In this document: positions 34,501-42,945 of the stretch, piece by piece
Numbering within the stretch: position 1 is the first letter of the stretch
Layout: the number at the start of each line of letters is the position of its first letter
Origin: Rhodoblastus acidophilus
Lineage (GTDB): Bacteria > Pseudomonadota > Alphaproteobacteria > Rhizobiales > Beijerinckiaceae
NCBI RefSeq assembly: GCF_025961575.1
Contig: NZ_JAOQNX010000034.1
Coordinates: forward strand, 1 to 52,668
Direction of reading: 5' to 3'
DNA length: 52,668 nucleotides
Translations under genes and position numbers: made by a program
Notes under the pieces: generated by a model
What the model saw: only the letters and a program-made list of their open reading frames with translations
What the model was told of the DNA's origin: nothing
Databases searched by the model: none

Positions 34501-36554
34501 ACCGCGGCGAGATCGTGAGCTACATCGCCTGCGGTCGAGACGTTTCCGAAGAGACGCGCTACGCCGAAGCATTGAAGGAGCTTTCCGCGCTGGAATCGCA
34601 TATAGACGAACCGATCGAGACCGCAGCGGGCGCCGTTCTGGACATAGGCGCGAGGTTTCTTGGGCTCGAACAGGGCTTGTTATTGCAAATTGACACCGCC
34701 GGCGAGCGGATCGTCAGCCACGCCGGACTTGGAGGCCTCGATCACGCGGTCGGCTCGATCATTAAACTCCCGCAGAGCTTGCGTAATCCTGGGGTTGGTT
34801 CCTACGGTGCCAAATCTCTGGTCAAGGAAGGCGATGCGCCGACCTTCGACAAGCTGGTGGAGGCGCCAAACAACGGCCCGACGAGTTATATCGGCAAGCC
34901 CGTGCGCTGTTCCGGCGCCCTCTACGGGATGGTCTGCTTCTTGTCCGACAGGCCTCCGCTATACGGCCCGTTCACCGACGTCCAACGCGGTTTCATCGAG
35001 CATCTGGCGCAATGGATCGGCCTGAAAATAGAGGCGCGCCGCCAGCATGAGGCTTTGCTGCAAAGCGAAGCGGAATTGCGTCTGATCTTTGACAATGTGC
35101 CCGCCAATATCTGGCGCATGGATTCGCAACATCGGGTGATGCGCGCCAACGCAGCGGCGGCGCGGGCTGTGCCGTCTTCGCTCAATGCGGCGGACGGCGA
35201 GACGATCGAGGCGCAAATGCAGCAGCTCGATGCGCAATGGCTGGAGCATGATGACGAAATCATGCGCTCGGGCCAGCCGCTTTATGGAATCGTCTCGCAC
35301 AGTTCGGGTCCAGGAAACCAACGGCGCTGGACATCGACCGACAAAATTCCCTACGTGGACCCGGCGACCGACGAGCGTTCGATCCTTGTGGTGGCTTCCG
35401 ACATAACGGCGCTAAAGCAGCGCGAAACCGCTTTGGAACAGCTCAACCTCGAGGTCGAAGCAGGCCGCAAGCGGTTTGAACATCTTTACCAGCAGACACC
35501 GGTGATGATGTGTTCGTTTGCGTCCGATGGACTGTTGACCGAAGCAAGCGATCTATGGCTTGAAAAGACGGGGTTCGCGCGCGACGAGGTTCTCGGACGC
35601 CCCTTCGGAGATTTCCTGGACGAGGACTCCCGCCGTCAGGTGAATACGGTCTTTCTGCCGGCCTTGTGGGGCGACGGCGTCAGCGGACCCATCCCCTTGC
35701 GGGTCGTCTCCAAGTGCGATCAGATTGTCGAAGTCGAGCTTTCGGCGTTTCTCGACAAAGCACGTCTCCCACAGGACTTCTGTCTCGCCGTTCTCATCGA
35801 TGTCACCGAGCGAAATAACGCCATCCGGTCTCAGGAGCAGGCCAATCGCGAATTGGCAACCGCCAATGATGGATTGAAAAAATTCGCACATGTCGCGTCG
35901 CACGATCTTCAGGAGCCGTTGCGCAAGATCAGCCAATTTGGCGATATGATCATGACCGAGTATCAACATTTCCTGCCGGAAGACGGGAAGTTTTTCGTGC
36001 AAGTGATGCGTGACTCCGCAGAAAGAATGCGCCTCCTGGTGGGAGACATTTTAAGCTTTTCGAAATCTGTCAATGCATCGCTGGAACGACGGGAGGTGGA
36101 TCTTGCGGATGTCATCCGAGACCTGATTATCGAACTCGAAGTCGCCATTCGCGATGCTCAAGCTCAAATCGAATGCGTGGATGTGCCGATGATCATCGGC
36201 GACCGCACCAGCATCCAGCAATTGTTCCGTAACCTCCTGACAAACAGTCTCAAATACCGCCGCCCAAACGTAGCGCCGCGCATTTTAATCAGTTGCGCCG
36301 GCGATCCCGCGGGAGCAATGGTTATCAGCGTGGCCGACAATGGTTGCGGTTTTGACTCACGCTATGAGAAGACAATATTCGAAGCCTTTACTCGCCTTCA
36401 TACCGCGAGCCAAATCGAGGGAAGCGGGATCGGGCTCGCTATATGCAAATCGGTTTGTGATCGGCACAGCTGGACAATTTCGGTAAAGACTGTGGCAAAT
36501 CAAGGCACTGAATTCTTAATCGCCATTCCGGCAATTGATGTCGTCGAGAAATAG
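31563..36554 (+). CDS. CheB-CheR-PAS-GAF-histidine kinase fusion
   Basis: About 1663 aa. The CheB methylesterase domain has its catalytic triad: Ser in IGASAGGLEAL (near 44), His in VIQHLDPNF, Asp in LSGTGSDGAKG. The CheR domain follows, with DVTAFFRDPEAF, the SAM-binding motif AGCSSGEEAYSL (near 340), ILATDIHQSSL and CRNVLIYF. A long coiled coil of repeated NEELQSTNEEL-type units spans about 689-760. Then come PAS domains, a GAF-like domain (near 1030-1175), further PAS domains, HisKA (SHDLQEPLRKISQFGD, near 1446) and ATPase (ADNGCGFD near 1591, GSGIGLAICK). ATG at 31563 (MSKNGK) is favoured over the start 14 codons earlier. A CheY-like gene follows 4 bases after the stop. It probably links methylation chemistry to a phosphorelay. 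Confidence 0.95.
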   Translation: MSKNGKTPGPTPKPRKSSSRKRAEVASSALGSSERALLPSIIAIGASAGGLEALEKFFDNVPVDTGMAIVVIQHLDPNFRSMMDELLGRHAKIPIHKVVDQMLIEPNAIYLNPARQDMSIDKGRFRLHPSERTGGLTLPINCFFESAACEYGERAVAVILSGTGSDGAKGCEAIKEAGGRVFVQDPASAKFGSMPSSVIARKIADGVDLPEKLPSLITQPRQSDISQKHLPAGREANQDPLAAIFSTVKARHDIDFSVYKTATMERRIRRRMGLVNASSLSDYADLLAVSREETTTLLKDLLLDVTAFFRDPEAFKVLSEKVILPLVEAMSPERETRVWVAGCSSGEEAYSLVICFAECARALGKSLNVKILATDIHQSSLAVGSAGLYPEASFGSMPPEIVERYFDREGKQLRVKKAVRRFIVFSQHNILKDPPFTRIDLLTCRNVLIYFNEEAQQYALTLFHFALWRGGVIFLGPSETLGAIASEFKVINQKMRLFSKTRDLHLLAPGAITLHTGRASSSAVGRGGDAYHGPLASSLNSRHIMRVTNGALKEMLSRYAPPGFLLSRDGALMHVFGNAAKYITIKRGVFSQQIVDLLPRELALVVASGLGSNIQEKFSKFRRSIRGHAENGETLQTVTIEALPDPESDADYLLMTIEEAPSSPHVRKSEPEQSLQMFGDPLDFRRRNEELIADLQATEENLQAAIEELATSNEELQSTNEELMASNEELQSTNEELHSVNEELYTVSTEHQQKIDELIQLSLDIEHLLKATEIGTIFLDEKLYVRRFTPAVAQAFNLIPQDVGRPISHITLRFENVDFYALLDEVNQTRVMREEEVSVAGHSYLLRILPYRADGADLLGTVVTLIDVDERKKAQARVRELDERQQQVLSALRESILSWDARSEKILFCNDVFAHMTAKRKEEIIGADLRSVLDAESYTEKKNAVAILARYQMASMRTRVASPTGVITHRHINISCIHNDRGEIVSYIACGRDVSEETRYAEALKELSALESHIDEPIETAAGAVLDIGARFLGLEQGLLLQIDTAGERIVSHAGLGGLDHAVGSIIKLPQSLRNPGVGSYGAKSLVKEGDAPTFDKLVEAPNNGPTSYIGKPVRCSGALYGMVCFLSDRPPLYGPFTDVQRGFIEHLAQWIGLKIEARRQHEALLQSEAELRLIFDNVPANIWRMDSQHRVMRANAAAARAVPSSLNAADGETIEAQMQQLDAQWLEHDDEIMRSGQPLYGIVSHSSGPGNQRRWTSTDKIPYVDPATDERSILVVASDITALKQRETALEQLNLEVEAGRKRFEHLYQQTPVMMCSFASDGLLTEASDLWLEKTGFARDEVLGRPFGDFLDEDSRRQVNTVFLPALWGDGVSGPIPLRVVSKCDQIVEVELSAFLDKARLPQDFCLAVLIDVTERNNAIRSQEQANRELATANDGLKKFAHVASHDLQEPLRKISQFGDMIMTEYQHFLPEDGKFFVQVMRDSAERMRLLVGDILSFSKSVNASLERREVDLADVIRDLIIELEVAIRDAQAQIECVDVPMIIGDRTSIQQLFRNLLTNSLKYRRPNVAPRILISCAGDPAGAMVISVADNGCGFDSRYEKTIFEAFTRLHTASQIEGSGIGLAICKSVCDRHSWTISVKTVANQGTEFLIAIPAIDVVEK

Positions 36555-36558
36555 GCCC

Positions 36559-37008
36559 ATGTCTGAAAACTCCCCAATCATTCTGATGATCGATGATGAT
36601 GAGCATGACGTATTCCTCGCAAAACGCATCTTTGCGAAACATTCAAAAGTAGTGGAATTATATCATTCCGCAGATGCAGAGGCCATTTTCGACGACGTCG
36701 AGAAGATAAAAGTCAAAAAAAGCGATGAAACACACGTTCCGGATTTCATCCTTTTAGATATAAACATGCCAAAGGTGAGTGGTCTTTTGTTGTTGCGGAG
36801 AATAAAAGATAGTCCTGTTTACAGGAAAATACCGATTATTGTTTTCACGACTTCAGACGTGCAGGAACATGTCGATTTGGCATATGCTATCGGCGCGTCG
36901 GCCTATATGGTGAAACCAACCGCGATTGCAGCCTATGAAACGTTTGTAAAATCTTTTCTTGATTTCTGGTGCGGATCTATCAGACGTCCCGATTTGACGG
37001 TGACATGA
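36559..37008 (+). CDS. CheY/Rcp1-like single-domain response regulator
   Basis: A 149-aa receiver without an output domain: LMIDDDEHDV acidic pocket, acceptor Asp in FILLDINMPKVSG, VFTTSD switch, and lysine in YMVKPTA. The ATG at 36559 is 4 bases after the CheB-CheR-kinase stop, so it is the natural phospho-partner of that kinase. Base composition is visibly more AT-rich (runs of A and T, AAA/ATA codons) than its neighbours, as is the last 500 bases of the kinase gene, which could mark a different origin or relaxed codon use. It is convergent with the c-di-GMP operon, 22 bases apart. Confidence 0.93.
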   Translation: MSENSPIILMIDDDEHDVFLAKRIFAKHSKVVELYHSADAEAIFDDVEKIKVKKSDETHVPDFILLDINMPKVSGLLLLRRIKDSPVYRKIPIIVFTTSDVQEHVDLAYAIGASAYMVKPTAIAAYETFVKSFLDFWCGSIRRPDLTVT

Positions 37009-37030
37009 AAACCGTTGTCGCCAACGCGTG

Positions 37031-39175
37031 TCACCCGTGCCGACGCTCTCCAGCGCGTTCCGCCCTGTCGACACGCTCGATCAGTTCCTCCTCCCAAAGC
37101 GGTTTGTCGAAAAGATAGCCTTGAGCGAGGTCGCAGCCGTAGAGCGTCAGAAAACTGGCCTGCGCCTGTGTCTCGACGCCTTCGGCAAGCGCCTTCACCT
37201 TCAGTGAATGCGCGAGGCGTATGACGGTTGAAGTGATCTCCATCCCGGTGGTGTCACCGGGGATGTCGGCGATGAAACTCCGGTCGATCTTCAGTTTGTC
37301 TATCGGGAAGCGCTTCAAATAGGCAAGCGAGGAATGACCGGTGCCAAAATCGTCGATGGCGATGCGAACCCCGAGCGCCTTCAGGATTTTCAGCTTTTCT
37401 TCCGCTCCGTCGCCCTGCCGCATAAGCGCGGTCTCGGTAAGTTCAAGCTCCAGGCATTCCGGCGGAAGCCCGGTTTCGGCAAGCACGGCGCCCACGCGCT
37501 CGCATAGGTCCGCGCAGTCGAACTGGCGCGGCGATAGGTTGACCGCGATCACGTCGATGTCGCGCCCCGCGTCGCGCCACGCCTTCATCCGTGTGCAGGC
37601 TTCGCGAAGCACCCATTCGCCGAGTTGAACAATCAGGCCAGTCTCCTCAGCAAGCGGAATGAACTTCATCGGCGCAACGAGGCCGGCAGAGGAACGCCAC
37701 CGCACCAGGGCTTCGACGCCGATCAGGCGTTCGTCAGGCAAGGCCACGAGCGGCTGAAATTGCAATACGAACTCATTCCGTTCGAGACCTCGGCGCAGGC
37801 CGGTTTCGAACTGGAGGCGTTCGCTGGCCGCAAGCGTCAAGGTTGAGGAATAGAGTTGTACCGCCGCACCGCCGCTTCTTTTTGCGCGATAGAGAGCGGC
37901 ATCGGCATGCTGGATGAGCGCGTCGGCGGTGTCGCCGTCGGCGGGGAACAGGGCGACGCCGATGCTGAGGCCGATAAATATCTCCTGCTCGCCGAAAAGC
38001 AAATAGGGTTCCGCCATCTGATCGATCAGCCGCTGGGCGAAGGCGGCCACTTCCAAGGGGTCTTGCGCGTCTTCGATACATGCAATGAATTCATCGCCGC
38101 CTTCTCGCGCCAACGTATCGGAAACACGCATACTGGCCTTGAGCCTTTCGGCGACCTTGATAAGCAATCGGTCGCCAATCGGGTGGCCAAGACTGTCGTT
38201 GACGGTTTTGAAACGGTCGAGATCTATGAACAGCACCGCGCCGCCTGAATTATTTTGCACCGACCGCGCAATCGCATGCTCAATCCGCGACCGAAGAAGC
38301 AACCGATTGGGGAGGCCCGTCAACGGATCATGATGCGCGAGATATTCCAGCCGCGTTTCCGATTGCTTCAGTTTGGTGATATCGGTGAAAACACCCACGT
38401 AATTGATGGCGGCGCCCTTGTTGTCGAGCACCGCGCTGATCGTCAGCCATTGCGGATAGATATCGCCACATTTGCGGCGATTCCAGATTTCTCCCTGCCA
38501 GTAGCCAGCTTCATGAATGGTGCGCCACATGGTCTGGTAGAAATCGCGTCCATGGCGGCCAGACTGCAGCATGCGGATATGGCGTCCGCCGAGTTCATCG
38601 TCGTCGTAGCCGGTGATGGTCCTGAATGCCGGATTGACCACAATGATTAATCCATCGCGATCAGTGACGACGACCCCCTCGTGTGTGCTGGTGAAAACGG
38701 CCGCGGCGAGCCGCAAATCGGTTTCGTGACGCTTGCGTTCGGTGATGTCGACATGAGTTCCGGCAAGGCGCACCATCTTGTGGTCAGCGCCGTAGACTGG
38801 AAAGCCTCGCGCAAGAATGTCGAGCCAGCGCCCATCCTTGTGGCGCATTTTGATTTCAAGTTCGTAATTGGCCCGGGTGCCCGCCCCCAGTTCAGCAATC
38901 TGCTCTTCAATGGCTCGATAGGACTCGGGTGTCGTCAGGCGGAGGATTTCGTGGAAGCTGTTTTGAATCTCGTCCTCGAAATAACCGAGCATCGCCTTGT
39001 AGCGCGCGGAGAAATAGACGTCGCTAACGGCAAGATCGCCATCGAAACGCAGGTCCCACAGACCAACATTGGCTCCCCGCATGGCGAGACGGAAACGGTC
39101 CTCTTCGGCTTGAAGCGGGTTTTCGACCGCCTTGCGCCCAGAAACCTCCCCGGACTTTTTCGGTGAGATATTCAT
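37031..39175 (-). CDS. PAS-PAS-GGDEF-EAL cyclic-di-GMP enzyme
   Basis: A 714-aa soluble protein: PAS domains at about 26-150 and 155-275, GGDEF at about 285-440 (REGGDEF, with an RxxD inhibitory site RVSD five residues before), and EAL at about 460-705 (GVEALVRW, NLSPRQF, ELTETAL, DDFGTGHSSL, LKIDRSF, EGVET, AQGY). Both active sites look complete, so it may be bifunctional. Its ATG overlaps the stop of the upstream diguanylate cyclase gene by four bases (39172-39175). It is the last gene in an operon started by a cobalamin-binding protein. Confidence 0.94.
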   Translation of the reverse strand: MNISPKKSGEVSGRKAVENPLQAEEDRFRLAMRGANVGLWDLRFDGDLAVSDVYFSARYKAMLGYFEDEIQNSFHEILRLTTPESYRAIEEQIAELGAGTRANYELEIKMRHKDGRWLDILARGFPVYGADHKMVRLAGTHVDITERKRHETDLRLAAAVFTSTHEGVVVTDRDGLIIVVNPAFRTITGYDDDELGGRHIRMLQSGRHGRDFYQTMWRTIHEAGYWQGEIWNRRKCGDIYPQWLTISAVLDNKGAAINYVGVFTDITKLKQSETRLEYLAHHDPLTGLPNRLLLRSRIEHAIARSVQNNSGGAVLFIDLDRFKTVNDSLGHPIGDRLLIKVAERLKASMRVSDTLAREGGDEFIACIEDAQDPLEVAAFAQRLIDQMAEPYLLFGEQEIFIGLSIGVALFPADGDTADALIQHADAALYRAKRSGGAAVQLYSSTLTLAASERLQFETGLRRGLERNEFVLQFQPLVALPDERLIGVEALVRWRSSAGLVAPMKFIPLAEETGLIVQLGEWVLREACTRMKAWRDAGRDIDVIAVNLSPRQFDCADLCERVGAVLAETGLPPECLELELTETALMRQGDGAEEKLKILKALGVRIAIDDFGTGHSSLAYLKRFPIDKLKIDRSFIADIPGDTTGMEITSTVIRLAHSLKVKALAEGVETQAQASFLTLYGCDLAQGYLFDKPLWEEELIERVDRAERAGERRHG

Positions 39176-40149
39176 GGCGTTGTGCTCCGGGCGGCGGTCG
39201 CAGACGAGGCGGGAACGGCTGGGCTAAAATGCGCAATCACCTTGTTCCTCCCTTGCGCCTTGGCTTGGTAGAGCGCTTGGTCGGCACGGCGGATCAGCGC
39301 GGGTCCCTGTTCGCGCGGCCCCAGTTCGGCCACGCCGACGCTCACCGTGACGGGGTGGGTAATCGGATCGATCCGCGTCGCCGCGAGCGACGCCCTGAAC
39401 CGATCGGCGACCAGTATCGCATCGTCCAGTTCGGTGTGGGGCATCAGCACGATGAACTCTTCGCCGCCAGAGCGGACCGCCACGTCGCTCGCGCGCGTGT
39501 GCCGCCGCAAGCAGTCGCCGAATGCGGCGAGCACGGCGTCGCCGGCTTCATGGCCGTAAACATCGTTCACGCGCTTGAAATGATCGAGATCGGCGACGAA
39601 TGCGCACAATTTCGAGCCCGTGCGTTCGGCGCGCTTGACTTCGGCCGGCAGGGCTTCGTCAAGGCGTCGGCGATTGCCAACGCCTGTGAGCGGATCGGTC
39701 AAGGAAAGGGCCAGGATCTCCGCCTCGCGCTGCCGCAGCCGGAGGTTGGCCTGCGCGAGTTCGCGCTGCGTGCTGGCATAATCGCTGTTCAGCTCCAGCA
39801 CGGTTTGGTTGAGGCGGTCCAGATCGTCGACGTCATATTCCGCCAGCAAGCGGATTTCGCCGTTCACGCGCCACACGCGTCCGCGCAGGGATTGCGTCCG
39901 CTTCATCGGATCGCCGAGGGTCAAGGGGCCGCTGTAGATGTCTCCATCGTCGCCGCCATTCAACTGAGCCAGCGTCGCAAAACTCGGCTGCGCGAACAGC
40001 GCCGTGGCCCGTGCCCCGATTACCTCCGGCGCGCACAGTTCAAGCAGCCTCTGGAAACCGGCGTTCGCCTCGATCACGCGACCGTCGGGGGCCAGCGTCG
40101 CTGCCGCAACGGCGAGCAAGTGTTGGAAATCACTGGAGTAACTAGGCAC
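39172..40149 (-). CDS. PAS-GGDEF diguanylate cyclase
   Basis: A 325-aa soluble cyclase: a PAS-like N-terminal domain (LAPDGRVIEANAGFQRLLEL), a coiled-coil linker (about 130-165), and GGDEF with LTDPLTGVGNRRRLDEALP, RSGGEEF and an RxxD product-inhibition site (RASD) five residues before it. The start is placed at GTG 40149: GGAGG lies 9 bases upstream and the codon overlaps the stop of the cobalamin-protein gene by eight bases. The in-frame start at 40221 would lie deep inside that gene. All this points to tight co-translation with the cobalamin-binding protein, which is probably its input. Confidence 0.92.
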   Translation of the reverse strand: MPSYSSDFQHLLAVAAATLAPDGRVIEANAGFQRLLELCAPEVIGARATALFAQPSFATLAQLNGGDDGDIYSGPLTLGDPMKRTQSLRGRVWRVNGEIRLLAEYDVDDLDRLNQTVLELNSDYASTQRELAQANLRLRQREAEILALSLTDPLTGVGNRRRLDEALPAEVKRAERTGSKLCAFVADLDHFKRVNDVYGHEAGDAVLAAFGDCLRRHTRASDVAVRSGGEEFIVLMPHTELDDAILVADRFRASLAATRIDPITHPVTVSVGVAELGPREQGPALIRRADQALYQAKAQGRNKVIAHFSPAVPASSATAARSTTP

Positions 40150-41245
40150 TGGCTCTCGCCTCCACCAACTGGTTGCCATAGGCGACCGCCGCGGCCGCTG
40201 TGGGGATAAAGGCGTCGGCATGCGATGCGCCAGCGAGTGAAGCGAATGTTCTTATCGCCAGGCCGCCGATGATGACGCGAGGACGGGACGCGCCGAGGCG
40301 GCTGTCGAGCTTCGCGACGATGGTCCTGACCGAACACAGGTGTTCAGGAAAGGACACCGACAGACCGACAAGGTCGGGCGACGACTCGACAATCTGTTCG
40401 ACCAGCGAGGCGGTGGGCATGTTCGCGCCGAGGTACTGAACCTCCCATCCGTCGAGTTGGAATGCGTCGGACACCATGTTCAGCCCGACTGCGTGGATAT
40501 TGCCTTCGACGCATGCGAGCAGTACTTTTTTGTCCAACATCGAGGGCGGAGACGATCGCAGCAAACCTACGGTCATCACGGATTGCGCGATCGCAGTCGC
40601 CATATGCTCCTGAGCGACCGTCACCTGGTTCAACTGCCACATGTCCCCGATCTGGTGGAGGGCCGGCGCGATGACATATTGCTCCAGCTCGACCAGGTTA
40701 CGTCCCTCGGAGAACCAGTGGTCCACGAACGAAAATGCGTCCTTGCGCCGTCCGGCCAGCAGCGCCGTCAGGAACGCGGCCCGCTCGTCGCGATATCCGG
40801 GTTCGGATTGGTTCGCATGAGACGTATTGGCCGCCTCGTGAAACTCGGTCTGCGCCGCTCGCAGCGCGTCGGCGACAGCGCGACCTTCCCTCCCTTTCAT
40901 CTGTCGGGTGAAGAACGCCGCCAACCCGTCAAGCGACGTCGCTAAATCGTCCACGGGCAAGCCGCGGGCGAGCCAGACGCTCCTCGACCATACGAGATAG
41001 TCGACCATCGGCTGCAACAGACCGAATTCCATTACGGGGCGAAGCACCGCGAGGCAGATGACAATGTGCTCGCGACAGGCTTCTTGGCGGCAGGCCTCCT
41101 GCGAGCGCGTCGAGAGCGCCTCTGGCGTTGCCGTCGACGAGGGGTAGATCAGCTTCGTCACACTATCCGCCGCCTCGAGCTGCAACGATTGGAATCTTTG
41201 CAACCCGTCGGGTTCCAGCGTAGTCAGCCTGGCATGCGCGGCCAT
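40142..41245 (-). CDS. Cobalamin-binding regulator with CarH-like W-x9-EH motif
   Basis: A 367-aa soluble protein. Residues 1-150 are helical and unrecognised. Residues 155-235 match the B12-binding helical cap (GDMWQLNQVTVAQEHMATAI), with W203, nine residues, then E213-H214: the motif by which CarH holds adenosylcobalamin and senses light. The Rossmann-type B12 fold follows (VLLACVEGNIHAVGLNMVSD), with lower-ligand His251 in xHxxG, GANMPTASLV, GLSVSFPEH and IIGGLAI. There is no MerR or other DNA-binding domain. It is first in an operon with two c-di-GMP enzymes, so it may control them through protein contact. Light or cobalamin sensing is inferred from the motif. Confidence 0.88.
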   Translation of the reverse strand: MAAHARLTTLEPDGLQRFQSLQLEAADSVTKLIYPSSTATPEALSTRSQEACRQEACREHIVICLAVLRPVMEFGLLQPMVDYLVWSRSVWLARGLPVDDLATSLDGLAAFFTRQMKGREGRAVADALRAAQTEFHEAANTSHANQSEPGYRDERAAFLTALLAGRRKDAFSFVDHWFSEGRNLVELEQYVIAPALHQIGDMWQLNQVTVAQEHMATAIAQSVMTVGLLRSSPPSMLDKKVLLACVEGNIHAVGLNMVSDAFQLDGWEVQYLGANMPTASLVEQIVESSPDLVGLSVSFPEHLCSVRTIVAKLDSRLGASRPRVIIGGLAIRTFASLAGASHADAFIPTAAAAVAYGNQLVEARASA

Positions 41246-41696
41246 ATGCTCTCGCTCCCGAACTTATTCGGATCGGTTTCAGCCCTGTGCGTTCCGCGCA
41301 TGGCCACGGCAGTTCCGTTGTGTCGGCGCTCAGCCGGACAGCCCGGTTTGAAAGGACAGGGCGGAGCCGATGGCGGAGTTTCTCCGCAGATAATTCTTAT
41401 CTCGTTTCCGGTTCGAAGCCGGCTCACAGCAGCGATCATTGAGGCGCCTTATACGGCGGGAAATGCCGGGTCGGGTGGAAAGCCGCGCCCGCCAACAACC
41501 ACAGGTAGAGCCTCTCTATCAATAAACGATTTACACCATTGAACATCATAACATTTTTGTCGCCAATGCGTCATAAAGGCGCCTGTATTAGGTCGACGGC
41601 GGCCGATGAGGGGCGTGGGACAGCCTGCAAGTGTTGCAACTTCAACGGACTTATTCAGGTTGTGCGCGGTCATGCAGCGCGGCGTAGAGGCAAGTC
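41246..41696. other. Upstream region of the cobalamin/c-di-GMP operon
   Basis: About 450 bases with no supported gene. The operon promoter should lie here on the reverse strand. The right side abuts an IS5-family scrap. Confidence 0.5.
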
Positions 41697-41910
41697 GTGC
41701 GGCTTTCCGACGGCGACATCCTGCATGCAGACAAAGGCTGCGGCGCCGAACTGCTTCTAGCGCCCCTCTATCGCAACAGCAACGCCATTGATCGCATGTT
41801 TTGCCGTCTCAAAGACTTCCGTCGCATGGCCACACGATACGACCGTAAGGCCGTCAACTTCCTCGCCACCGTCTGCTTCGCGGCGACCAGTCAGCTACTG
41901 GGTATCCCTC
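41697..41910 (+). mobile_element. IS5-family transposase scrap
   Basis: The frame reads GDILHADKGCGAELLLAPLY, then RNSNAIDRMFCRLKDFRRMA and TRYDRKAVNFLATVCFAAT, matching the C-terminal part of the IS5 transposase at 22000-22536 but with an internal deletion after HADKG and loss of the 3' terminus. It is a decayed copy of a related element, in the opposite orientation. Confidence 0.85.
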
Positions 41911-42945
41911 CGGTGAAGCACGCGGGCGGCCCGGCGGAGTTGGAGGATGACGCTCAGGCTGCTTCGGCTTGTTTGCTCTGGGGCCGCCAGTTCCATGGGA
42001 CGAACCAGAGCTTGAAGTGCAGAGGAAGAATCATCCGATCCATGCTCCAGAGCGAAGGCGGCATCGCGCGCCAGATGCGCCAGGCATGTCTGGTGGCGCT
42101 GGCCATGCGATTGCTGAGCCGAATAGCGTTCCGAGATCCACACCTGGGGTCTGTGGCCCCCCATCGTCTCTTTCACGACGCGAGCGGCGCGGGAATAATC
42201 GGGCTGATGCACCACGGCGTCCTTGCAGTGGAAGACCCAATGATAAGCGTTCGCTCCCTCAATCCGGACGCCGGTCTCGTCGCTGGCCACTTCGCGCGCG
42301 GCGCGAAGGACCGCCTTGGCCTTTTCAACCTCGATTTTGAAACGCGCGTGGGTGCGGATGAACATGTTACCCAGCGCGCCCTCGCTGACGCAAAGCCCGA
42401 ACGCGTCGCGGAAAATGAGGCGCAGCCGCTCATAGGACAGCGCCTGGAAACCCTTATAATGCATGGCGAGCGCATGGATGCGCGGCCCGAAAGGCGTTGT
42501 GGTGGCGACCGCCGGCGCCGGACCTTTCGCCTCAGAGCCGCAATGCTGGCAGCGGCAGGCGAAGCGCCGGTGGCGGACGACATGGGGGTGACCGGCGGAA
42601 TGTCGATCTCATCGTATTCGCCGATTAATTCCAGGTCGGCGTCCGCCGACACGGCGCCGCCGCAGAACGCGCAATGCGTTGGCCGGTGATCGCGGATTTC
42701 GTCGGGATTGTCGGCGAGCCGGCGATTGTGAGGCTCATGGCCGGGCTTCGCCCCGCCAGGCCGAGAATTTTCACGCTTCTCTTTCCTGTCGGTCGAAAGG
42801 CGGCTTCGACGAAGTGCGCGAGGTTTTGTCGGGCCGCTGAAGTTGCAGCACCAAGTCGATCAACTGCTCTTTGAAATGGACCCGCGAAGCGGGACCGCTT
42901 GATGCGATTTCGTAATTGGAAGCCAGCCGCTCCGGATTTTTTTTA

